A stretch of DNA of 64,000 nt, from contig CM066033.1 of the NCBI GenBank assembly GCA_033557465.1, positions 584,628,438 through 584,692,437 of the forward strand, in the 5' to 3' direction. Both the position numbers and the translations under genes were made by a program. Below the pieces are notes generated by a model. It was given only the letters and a program-made list of their open reading frames with translations. It did no database searches and had not been told where the DNA came from. This DNA is from Ichthyophis bannanicus. Lineage: Eukaryota > Chordata > Amphibia > Gymnophiona > Ichthyophiidae. Of the stretch, positions 49,677 to 61,600 are shown in pieces. Positions within the stretch are counted from its first letter, which is position 1. Each line of letters starts with the position of its first letter.

Positions 49677-52600
49677 TTAGTGACGATGTGGCCGACCACG
49701 CCTGCCACGTTGCAAACCCCCCACCCGCGGTGCTACACCCTCTTCCAGTGCCATTGGTGGTGGTTGTGGTGGTGGTGGCGGTAGTGCTGGTGCTGCTCGC
49801 CTCATCACATCCAGCATGCCTTCAAGGGCTTCACAAATCCGAGTGAGGGGCATGGCTCGTAGCTCCCCACAGACCTCTCTCGTGTTCTGCTCCACTGCAC
49901 TGCGGATCCTGTCAAGCACCCGACGATTGCCTGTGGGTGGGACACAGGGTGGTGTATGAGATAACTCTCCAGTAATCCACCATCATACACAAACATGTTA
50001 CACACTGTGATAAGGAAGCTTATCATAGCTCAGGAAGGAGCTATAGTAAAGGTGAAGTGACTCTGAACAAGCAACATGTCAGTTCTGGTAGAAATAAGAA
50101 AACAGAATTTTCCCAAAAAAGACTACCAGCCCCAGAATGCACCAGGTTTCCAACAGCCATTAGAGGAGCTGAAGTGGGGAAACGTGTGTTCAATCAGGAG
50201 GGCTATGAGGTAATCCCTAAGCACTCATCTCAAAGGGCAGGGCCTGATTCAGCACAGCTGCGCTGTGCTAGGGTGGAGCACTCATCTAGGCAGAATAAAG
50301 GTAGAGTTTATTCTACAGAGAATTATCCTCAGAATTCTTATCCTCAGGATCAGCTTGGATATCCTCATCTTGGACATCTTCATCATCTGGAGGATCATCA
50401 GAAGCAGAAGCCAGAGCGAACGGACAGAAAGGGCAAGAAACCCTTTGGAAGAAAGAAGAGAAAAGCATTTGGGAGGTCTAAAGGAGTCCAGAGCAGTACG
50501 TATACTGGGAGACATTCAAAAGGCCAGCATACACCATTGGACTTGGGAAAGCCAGAGGAATGGTGCTGCAGAGCTAGGAATCTCCAGACGGTACCTGTGA
50601 GGGAGACGGCTGCACGTGGAAGGGACCCTAAGACCCGTGCCAGAAGGTATGTGAGGAGAGATCCAGTATCCAGGGATCTGGATTGGAAGGCTGGACATAA
50701 GAACTGGACTACATACTGGCCAGGCTATTTAGAGAGGAACTCTAACAGCAATGGAAGCTCAGGTATGAACACTGATCTATGCCCTAGCTATAACCTTGAA
50801 AGACAGCAGGGAAACAAGGATTCTCCTGAGAGTGCTACATTGAGAAATTCCTCTGTGCCAATCCATGATTATTGAACCCATGATTGTTGAAGAAGGGGGA
50901 GCGGTCTTAGATACAGGCTGTGAATATATGGATTGCTCTCTGTCTAAACTCCTTTGGTAATTTTCTGTTACAAAGTACAGCAACCATCACAAAGAAATAC
51001 AAACTTGTTCTTTAATCTACTCAGAAAAGCTCCTGAAGTATGATTTGAGCCACGCAGTAGAAAGCAAGCCAGCTAAGGGATTTCAGCTGGGTAACTGCTA
51101 GCAATTGAGCCTTACCTAATTGCTTGTGAGCTCTGAGGCAATCACTTCTGAATCTATGTGTGAAGATATAAGAAGTTAACCTGAAAAGAACAGTTTTTCC
51201 CTTCTTTGTGGGTTTTGCTTGTTGTTTGATACACTGCTAAGAAAATATTAGCTAAAGCCTACAGAAAAGACCAGTTTGTTACCAACCAGGTCTTTATTCT
51301 TTTGCTTTGATTGCCTGACAAGTTCAACTGTTGTTTTCCTGATTTTCTTTTTCTAAGTTTAACACTGAAAGCAAGTATCCTGTTTTATGTGCTACCAAGC
51401 ATATCTGTGTTGGGAGAAATAACCCCATAAATAAATATCTTATTGGCTTTACCCTCAAGCACAACTAATTATTGTGAGCAGCTGTGTCTGGTGTGAATGG
51501 ACTGCATTTCCCACAATCCCTTGCAAATCATATTGATACGCACCCACAACATCAACTTCCACATCTATGCGGACGACATAATGCTCTACGCACCAATTAC
51601 AACCACCAACCCAAAAAACGAACAGCTATCAGCCTGCTTCAACGACGTGGCCAACTGGCTACAGGAGAACCATCTATCCATCAACATAAAGAAAACCGAA
51701 GCCCTAATAGTAACAAAAGAACCTGACTTCAAACCACCTACCCACCTCAACATGGGAACCACACAAATACAAATCCAGCCTCAAATAAGATATCTAGGCG
51801 TCATCATTGATCAAGCTCTCACCTTCAAACAACAAATCAACAAAACCGCTGGGATGATATTCCACAAAGCCAGAACTATCCAACGACTCCGGCCCCTCCT
51901 AGAACCTCACGACTTTAGGACAGTGATGCAAGCTGTGACACTCCCTCATCTGGATTTCTGCAACATAATCTATCATGGACTTCCTGCCTCGCACACCAAC
52001 TCCCTCCGTACTGCCTTAAATACTACAGCAAGGATTATTCAAAATGCAAAAAAACGGGAGCACATCACCCCAATCCTAAGAGACCTTCACCTCCTTCCAC
52101 TGCAAGCAAGAATCAAGTACAAAGCCATCTTACTCATCCACAAAACTATCCACCAAGCACAGAACACCTCACTACACTCCTTACTGCCTCGACCATCCCA
52201 CAACAGATCAACCAGACATTCCTCCAATAACTCTATCGTTGTCCCCCACAAAAGAACCAAATCCACACAACGGACCTGCAACAGAGCATTCGAACTTTAT
52301 GCTCCATCCCTCTGGAACTCTCTACCAAACCACATCAAGAACAACAATGACATCACATCATTTAAGAAACAGCTGAAGACAATCCTATTCCGTGAACATC
52401 TCTTAACGGAAACACCACCATGACCTAATACTTAGATTTAGCAGAAGTAAATCATGTCCATGTCTACCCATAATCATTAATTATTGACCCTGGTGATGGC
52501 CCCACCCTAAAAGAAATTACCCCTCCCTATGTTACATGTTACACCGCTTTGACCCGGTGAAAAGCGGGATATAAATGCAGTTAAATAAATAAAAATAAAT

Positions 52601-55600
52601 AAAATAAGATATATGCACTTGCCAAGACTGTGAACATTCTCACCCAGGCAGCCATCTGACAAATGGCGTAGTTTTTCGGATTGCTTTTGCGCAAAGGGAT
52701 TTACTTGCTGAAGATTACAACTCAAGTCTGAAGGAAAAGACAGTTCAAGCTTAAAAGCTGAAAGAAAAGATTTTCCCTCAACTGCACTTTGGAGGAGAGG
52801 TGGCTGTTCCAAGTAGCTGTCCCAGGAGGAAAAGACCCTGTGCAGAGCTGGATTCATCACTGGCATAAGGTAACAAGTACCTGGGCATGTCTAGTGGTGG
52901 ATGGGAGTAAGGCACAGGGGTAATTGGAAAAAAAAAAGTAGGAAAAAAACCCCACCTGTTTGGAAGGTGGTGCACTGTGGTTTTTTTTTTCTCTTTGTTT
53001 CTTGTAGGGATCAAGATGGATCCAAAGGAACTAGCTAGCTGGATGGCAGCCCAGTTTAGCAGGCAACAAGAGCTATCGCAACAGGCTCAGGACACTGCTA
53101 TGAAAGCCTTAATGGACCAGCAGAGGCCAGTGCTTGATCTGGTGCAAGCCCTAGTTAAACTGCAGATCCAAAGTGGACCAGATGCAAGACCAGCAGTAAA
53201 TACTGGTACACCACATGTGGACAGTGTGGGACTCAATCAAGGAATTGGGGCATTTAGTTTTGGGAAGCTAACTCCAGATGATAATGTTGATGATTTTCTA
53301 GAGTCTTTTGAAAGAGTGGCACAAGCATTAGCATGGCCAGAGACCCAGTGGGCAGTAAGGCTGGCAGCCTCATTAACTGGAGAGGCGCTTGCAGCTTATA
53401 GAGCAATGCCAGCAGCCCAGGCTTTGAATTATAAGGATGTAAAGGCTGCTATTAGAGATCGCCTAGGGTTGTCTATTTCAGAGTATAGGCGAATGTTTAG
53501 AGCTACTACATTGAGAGTGGGTGAAACACCCAGGGCTCTGAGTCAGAGAATCAGAGGATTAGCTGTAAAATGGTTGGAGCCTGAGCAAAAGATGGTAGAA
53601 ATGTTATTAGACATTATTATGCTTGAACAATTTATGTCTGCGGTGCCTAAAGATTTGCACACTTTCCTTATACAGCAAAATTGCCAAAATCTTGGAGAGG
53701 CAACCATGCTAGCAGAGAGATTCTTGGAAGCCACGCAGGCTTGCCATAGAATGGGTGGCCCTCTGAAGATGGGTGCTGAGGCAAGCTGTGCTGTATCAGA
53801 AAAGAAAATGCTTAAAAGTGTTTCTGAAAGTAAATGTACTGTGCCAAACCAGATGACACAGTGGAGTAGAAAGGAATGTTTCAAGTGTGGAAAATGGGGA
53901 CATTTAGAAAAGGGATGTCAGACACACACTAGCTTAGTGGGTGTGGATTTAAAACAGCCCAAAGAAGGATTTCTTTTGATGGTTGATGTGCAAGGAATTA
54001 CCACAAATGCTTTGTTAGACTCTGGGGCAGACCAGAGTATGATGTCAAAAAGGCTTTGGAAGAGAATAGAGGCCCAAGAAGGATTTGTGCCTAGAACCCC
54101 TGAAAGCCAAGTTCACATCAGATGCATTCATGGTGCTGCAACATCATATCCCACCTATAGGCTAAAGGTTAAGTGCCTGGGGAAACAAGAGGAAGTCCTG
54201 TTAGCAGTGGTGCCTAGGCTACCCTTTGATTTGGTTCTAGGAAGAGACTGGCCAAGATTTAAGCAGGGTCTAGTGGAAGGACTAGGAAAGAAGGAGGGAG
54301 AAGGATTAATGGTAATAGCTCCCGGGCCTTTATTTGGAAGTCCTCAGACCCCAGCTAAAAAGATGGTTAAGCGTCCAGAAGACCAAGCTACCCCAAAGCA
54401 GACATTCGTCTTAAAGTACCATAGGGTCACAGAAAAGGCCCAAGCTCCTAAGCGGGCAACCCCTCAAGCTGCTGGATTTGACCTGTGCAGCATAGAAAAT
54501 GTGACTGTACCTAGCCAAGGGAGAGCCCTGGTTGACACTGGTCTCCTAGTGGAAATACCTATTGGATGCTATGGGAGAGTAGCCCCAAGGTCCGGATTAG
54601 CCCTTAAATATTTCATCGAAGTGGGTGCGGGAGTAATTGATCCCGATTAGAGAGGCAATATTAAAGTTCTGTTATTTAATTTTGGACAGAATGATTATCA
54701 CGTGAAGACAGGAGACAGAATTGCCCAATTGATCTGTGAGAGACTGGGTTTTCCACCTGTGGAGGAGGTCACATCCCTGGAAAATTCTGAGCATGGAGCC
54801 AAAGGCTTTGGTTCTACTGACGTCAAAGGGGTTAAAAGCCTAGCTGCCACCTGTGCCCGAGAGAGGGAGGTGAATGAAGAGGAAGATTTGGGACCCCGGG
54901 TATCTGATTGTAAAGAAAAATCAGAGCCCCAAATAGGGGAGGACCTGACAGTGGTACAACAGGAAGAAATTAGGAAATTGCTTAAAGAATTCCCAGATGT
55001 GTTGACACCCATACCTGGGGAGACACATTTGGTTGCCCATGAAATAATAACTCCACCTGGGAAATTAGTTCGTCAAAGGCCATACCGCTTGCCTGAAGCC
55101 AAGAGACAGGAAGTTGTGGCACAAGTCCAGGAGATGTTGGACATGGGAGTAATAGAGGAGTCAAAGAGTCCCTGGAATATCCCCATAGTCCTGGTGCCGA
55201 AGCCTGATGGATCTTTAAGATTTTGTATTGACTTCCGGCAGGTAAATGCAATATCAGTTTTTGATGCATATCCAATGCCAAGAATTGAAGAGCTGTTGGA
55301 CCAGCTTGGACAAGCTCAATACTTAACCACCCTTGATATGACAAAAGGATATTGGCAAATCCCTCTAACCAGGGAGTCGAAGCCGAAGACTGCGTTCAGC
55401 ACCCCCGTTGGCCTTTTCCAGTTCAAGAGGATGCCTTTAGGACTGCATGGAGCGGCAGCTACCTGCCAAAGGTTAGTGGATCAGGTACTTCGACCCCACC
55501 AAAATTATGCTTTTGCATATATGGATGATGTCATAATCCATAGTAACACCGGGCGGAACATCTAAAGAGGATCAGGGCAGTCTTGTGCTCCATGAAGCAA

Positions 55601-58600
55601 GCGGGAATCACTTTAAACCCGAAGAAGTGTGCCTTTGCAAATAGGGAGGTAAAATACCTGGGCCACCTAGTGGGAAGAGGAAAAATTAAACCTCTAATGA
55701 GTAAGGTAGATAGCATCAGGAATTTTCCTCCTCCAACAACAAAGAAACAACTAAGAAGTTTCTTGGGACTTATCGGATACTACCGCAGATTTATACCGCA
55801 TTTTGCAGAGAAAAGTGCAATTTTCACGGATATCCTGCGGAAGAATTGTCCAAACCAGCTAAAGTGGACACCTGAAGCTGAAAAAGCATTTTCAGTCTTA
55901 AAAGGAAAATTGTATACAGGACCGGTACTGAAAGGGGTGGACTTCAAGAAACCCTTTCTGGTTCAAACAGATGCATCGGATGTAGGGCTAGGAGCGGTTC
56001 TATCCCAGTGTCATGAAGGGGAGGAGCATCCTGTGATGTACCTGAGCAGGAAGTTGTCACCGGCTGAACAAAAGTATTCCACAATAGAAAAAGAATGTTT
56101 AGCTATAAAGTGGTCAGTGGAGGCATTAAGGTTTTACCTTACAGGGAGAAAGTTCCAGTTGGTCACAGACCATGCCCCACTTAAGTGGTTGCAGCAAATG
56201 AAGAACCACAATACCAGGTTGACACGCTGGTACATGGCCTTACAGGCATTTGATTTTCAAGTGGAACATCGTGCTGGGAAGTTACACAAGAATGCGGATG
56301 CCCTTTCCCGTATTACGGACTGTAGGGAAGAAGTTTCACCAGTTAAACCAGTCCGTAATAACTTAAGCAGGGGGGTATGTGATAAGGAAGCTTATCATAG
56401 CTCAGGAAGGAGCTATAGTAAATGTGAAGTGACTCTGAACAAGCAACCTGTCAGTTCTGGTAGAAATAAGAAAACAGAATTTTCCCATAAAAGACTACCA
56501 GTCCCAGAATGCACCAGGTTTCCAACAGCCATTAGAGGAGCTGAAGTGGGGAAACGTGTGTTCAATCAGGAGGGCTATGAGGTAATCCCTAAGCACTCAT
56601 CTCAAAGAGCAGGGCCTGATTCAGCACAGCTGCGCTGTGCTAGGGTGGAGCACTCATCTAGGCAGAATAAAGGTAGAGTTTATTCTACAGAGAATTATCC
56701 TCAGAATCCTTATCCTCAGGATCAGCTTGGATATCCTCATCTTGGACATCTTCATCATCTGGAGGATCATCAGAAGCAGAAGCCAGAGTGAACGGACAGA
56801 AAGGGCAAGAAACCCTTTGGAAGAAAGAAGAGAAAAGCATTTGGGAGGTCTAAAGGAGTCCAGAGTAGTACGTATACTGGGAGACATTCAAAAGGCCAGC
56901 ATACACCATTGGACTGGGGAAAGCTAGAGGAATGGTGCTGCAGAGCTAGGAATCTCCAGACGGTACCTGTGAGGGAGACGGCTGCACGTGGAAGGGACCC
57001 TAAGACCCGTGCCAGAAGGTATGTGAGGAGAGATCCAGTATCCAGGGATCTGGATTGGAAGGCTGGACATAAGAACTGGACTACATACTGGCCAGGCTAT
57101 TTAGAGAGGAACTCTAACAGCAATGGAAGCTCAGGTATGAACACTGATCTATGCCCTAGCTATAACCTTGAAAGACAGCAGGGAAACAAGTATTCTCCTG
57201 AGAGTGCTACATTGAGAAATTCCTCTGTGCCAATCCATGATATTGAACCCATGATTGTTGAAGAAGGGGGAGCGGTCTTAGATACAGGCTGTGAATATAT
57301 GGATTGCTCTCTGTCTAAACTCCTTTGGTAATTTTCTGTTACAAAGTACAGCAACCATCACAAAGAAATACAAACTTGTTCTTTAATCTACTCAGAAAAG
57401 CTCCTGAAGTAGGATTTGAGCCACGCAGTAGAAAGCAAGCCAGCTAAGGGGTTTCAGCTGGGTAACTGCTAGCAATTGAGCCTTACCTAATTGCTTGTGA
57501 GCTCTGAGGCAATCACTTCTGAATCTATGTGTGAAGATATAAGAAGTTAACCTGAAAAGAACAGTTTTTCCCTTCTTTGTGGGTTTTGCTTGTTGTTTGA
57601 TACACTGCTAAGAAAATATTAGCTAAAGCCTACAGAAAAGACCAGTTTGTTACCAACCAAGTCTTTATTCTTTTGCTTTGATTGCCTGACAAGTTCAACT
57701 GTTGTTTTCCTGATTTTGTTTTTCTAAGTTTAACACTGAAAGCAAGTATCCTGTTTTATGTGCTACCAAGCATATCTGTGTTGGGAGAAATAACCCCATA
57801 AATAAATATCTTATTGGCTTTACCCTCAAGCACAACTAATTATTGTGAGCAGCTGTGTCTGGTGTGAATGGACTGCATTTCCCACAATCCCTTGCAAATC
57901 ATATTGATATATGCACTTGCCAAGACTGTGAACATTCTCACCCAGGCAGCCGTCTGACAACACATACAACAAGATTGATAGTGTGATAGGGCAGACTCGG
58001 GTAGACACATGGATTGGGGTAAGATACATCATTATCACAGTAGTATACATCATAGAAACGCAAAGGGCACGTTACAGTACTGTGATGTGGAAGGCAAACA
58101 CAACGATCCACAGTCTGCGCTGACACACCCACATACTGCAGACGTAGATTGTGTACGGGAGATGGAGCATGCACCAGAGACAACAACCACAGCTGGAGAG
58201 CAGCAGTGGTGATCAGAGGAAGATCTAGGGAAAGCATCCCAGGTGAAGCCACAGTTTGAAGAATAAACACACTTTGTAAAGGTTACAGGAGATGTGCTAT
58301 TGAATCAGAGGGATGGAGTGTTAGCACAAGAGTATCACACCTTACATACACAAGTGCACTGCTGCTTCACGTGTATGATACCAGAGGGGTTCACATACAC
58401 CTTGTGTAACATAGAGGAGGTGTTGGGTAACAGTTCCTGTGGACCTTGGAAAAGATATGGAGGCATTGGACAGAGCAAGGGGAGCAACAGAGGGGGCATC
58501 AGAGGTGGACAGAACCCAGGAATGCAATGACAGGGTTATGTTGCAGAATCCACAGCTGGTGGTACGCACTGGGGAAGGGCGGTGATACCCGGAGTTGGGG

Positions 58601-61600
58601 GGGATCGTTTCTCTGATTTAGTTAGGCAGCAGGGGTGGTAGCTGAGAGTTGCCTAGTCTTATGAATAAAACATATGTCTTTAGCTGACCTATGTGATTGT
58701 GTGTGTGATTTCCAAACAGGCCCAGCACATCCATTGAGCAAGTATGTATTTGCACAGGGTCCGGCGTTCCAGGGGTCCCCATGCAAGGAACATTGTGGTT
58801 TTTTACGACATTTCAAAACAACATCCACAACCCTGATACTGTTGCTGCTGCGGCAGCAGTGGCAGAATGGAGTGTTTCACGGGGCCCCCTCTGCTCTCTG
58901 ATCCCCTCTTTAAGGGCTTACAGATTTGTAAAGGGAGAGTGTCTCCCTTGTGTCTTTGTTAAGGCCACAGGGGCTAAAGGAAAATTTCCCATCTGCTCCT
59001 TTAGACACAAGGGGCTGATGGATAGCGTATCAAGAGCCCCTGTGCCCTGAATAGAGACGCAATGGAGACAATCTCCCTTTTCTATAATGAATGGACCTGC
59101 AGAGGGCCGTAGTGGCCAGAGGGGGCCCCCCGGGGCACTCCATTCTGCTACTACCACAGCGGCAGCGGCAAAACCCAGTTGATGTTGTAATGACGTCACA
59201 TAGGCGATGCGGGTGGGGGGCAGGACGTGACGTGAGGTGGCCTGTTGGTTGGGGGGGGGCAAGACAGGATATGGGTTGTTGGTGAGGGGTTATGACCTTA
59301 GGTGGCCTTTGGGGGGGGCTAGGAACCGTAATGTACTATGGGGGTTGGAGACTAGTAATGGGCTGTGGGTTGATGGGGCATGTCTGGAAATGGGGTGATG
59401 GAGTAGCTGGGATAGGACTGGACATGGGCTGTTGGGGAGGTAAGAATAGATATTGACTGTGATGAGGGCTTTGTTTGCAATAGACTCATGGAGGGGCTTG
59501 AACTGGATGTAGCCTCATGGGGGGCGTTAGTCTGGTATTTGGCTGTGTGGCGGGGAGGTATGATTTTACATGGGCTGATGATGGGTCTAGGAAATGACTG
59601 AATAACGGCTGATGCTGGACCCGGTTTGGAAAGGAGCTGATGACGAAATGTGATCAGGAAATGGATAGGTGAGCTAGGCATGGAAATGGCCTGATGCAGG
59701 GACTAGAAGGGAATGGATGCTGGCTGAGGTTGAAACTCGAAGGTAGCTGATGTTGTGGATGGATTAGAATGGGATGGGGATGGGCGAGTTAAATGGAGAG
59801 ACGTAAATACAGTTTGTGTGGGTGGAATGATAAATCTACAATTGGCTGGTCTATGGGAGGGGACGTGGGGTTTGAGGATGGAGTGATAAGGATTGAGAGC
59901 ATGACATAGGAATGAGGGGAGAACTAAAGGTGAAAGATGGATATGTTAGAGCAGATGTAGAGAGAGAGTATGGAGAGAAAACTAGAGGCTAACAGAATGA
60001 ACAAATGGACATCTGACGATGGTGATTTAGCACAACTCATGCTGACACCTACTGAAAGTGGCTGCAGCAATTGCAACTGCAAAAACATGCACACAGGGTG
60101 GAGAGATATTTGCTGCTTTACATATATGAGCTGGAATATGGAAACATTGGGAAATGTGCATCATTTCCGTCTATGTTTTTTTTGGTACAAGGGAAAATTA
60201 ATGTATCAATGTACTGATTTGGCATAGATTTCTGTACCGCTATTTCCAATTTAATGTATAGGTTTATTCCTACAGTGTTGTATCACATTCCATGTTTGAC
60301 TTTTGAGGCTCACAATTGCATTATTGCCTTACTGTATGTAAATAGTGATTCCGTGTTTGGTGATGGTCTATGTTCTGAATGTGTAACTGAGCTGATGTAT
60401 TGTGTTGTTTTTTTCCTGTTTGACATAGTAAATTGTTCTCTTTTCCCTGTATGTTGTGAAAAGTTTTGGTGGAATATTTGCAGTGTTACAGTTGGATAGG
60501 TGGGGTATGGTGATTTGTGAGTCCAGGTAATGCTGTCATGATACGGGGGGTTTGCCATGGTGTCTACATGGGCATCGTTTGTTGTAGTTCCTAATGTGTC
60601 TGGCAGTTGGCATTGGAGGATAGTAATTTTGCAAACATTTAGCCGTGCTTTATCCATACACTCATTAGGAGACATGTTTCATACAAATTACTGTATGGTA
60701 ACATACAACAATTATTGCAAAAATGCCACTTATGCTAATGGGGACCATCACAGACTATTGGCACATAGCCCCGCAATCTCCCTGGGACGCCCCTGCTCCC
60801 AACCTATGCAATCAGGTGATTGACTGGTTGAGCTACAGGAAGGGGACATGTTGATGGGCTTGTCTGTATGCAATGCAGTCTATCGTATCTGTTGACATAC
60901 AGGCAGACTTGCGGAATGTGGGTTTCCCACAAACCCATAATTTAGTGATGTGACATCGTGTCACCTCTGTAAATCCTTGTATATGGATGAACTAACACAT
61001 TTTGTCAGCTGTATTCATATGCTATGATTTCTTATCACCTGCAGATGCAGACTGTGGGGAATAGAGGCTCTGTGACGTTACATCACAGAGGATGGTTACA
61101 TTTGTTTATCTCTGCTCTGATTGTTTGATGACTATGGGTCAGTTGTCATCCTGTTGTCTACAAGACATCTGGGTGTCTGCAATGGGGCTGACTGTTGCAA
61201 GATCAATGCTTGTATTTATTTAGTGGATGACAACGTGCTGGACCTTCAACAACATTCCTGTTAGGTCTGCATCTGTAGGTGTCACCTGACCATAGGCTGT
61301 TCTGGTGTGTGACACAATAACATCATCTATCATACGCCATACCCTTTTTTTACCACAAATACATGCCATCTACATGAGCCATACATGTAACATCTGTGGA
61401 GGTAATGTTGCAACATCCACCACACAAACACCAACTAGAGACTAGTGGTTTCTGTGTTGTGGTTTTGACAGTCTTTTGTCACTCACCTTCGGCATCGCGA
61501 CGTGCTGATGCGCCGTGTGCCCTCAACTCCACCATCATTACATCAGGTTCAAGTGTATCCGTGCCTGCTGCCTGCCTGGGGTGTTGGCTGTCCTCCATTG

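Larger units (their letters stand above)
50006..52661 (+). repeat. Gypsy 5' LTR, split by a LINE
   Basis: LTR sequence at 50006-51538 and 52612-52661 (1583 bp without the LINE). Polyadenylation signal AATAAA near 51428. The frame homologous to the 3' LTR tail (50006-50875) stays open here but has no ATG, and stops early through a one-base insertion near 50869. A candidate primer-binding site starts TGGCGTAGTTTTTCGG at 52664. Confidence 0.9.
50006..57959 (+). mobile_element. Ty3/Gypsy-type LTR retrotransposon with dUTPase and no integrase
   Basis: Two LTRs begin TGTGATAAGG and end CTGACA, flanked by ACAC on both sides (50002-50005 and 57960-57963). Internal region 52662-56377: leader, gag, protease, dUTPase, RT, RNase H, then directly the polypurine tract GCAGGGGGGTA and the 3' LTR. 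The two LTRs differ at about 1 % of sites by eye count, so insertion was recent. It sits in intron 2 of the Myb-like gene, in opposite orientation to it. Confidence 0.92.

Noticed and set aside
50057..50875. Independent gene of about 270 codons in the Gypsy 5' LTR
   Set aside because: The apparent start is GTG; there is no ATG at the beginning. The same frame in the 3' LTR is continuous with pol, so it is better explained as the Pol tail.
60740..60830. tRNA-like sequence on the minus strand
   Set aside because: An A-box-like start is visible but there is no convincing B-box.
59961..61486. Harbinger DDE transposase gene in intron 2
   Set aside because: Expected if the intact gene sits in a complete Harbinger element, but no transposase-like frame or catalytic motif is visible on either strand.
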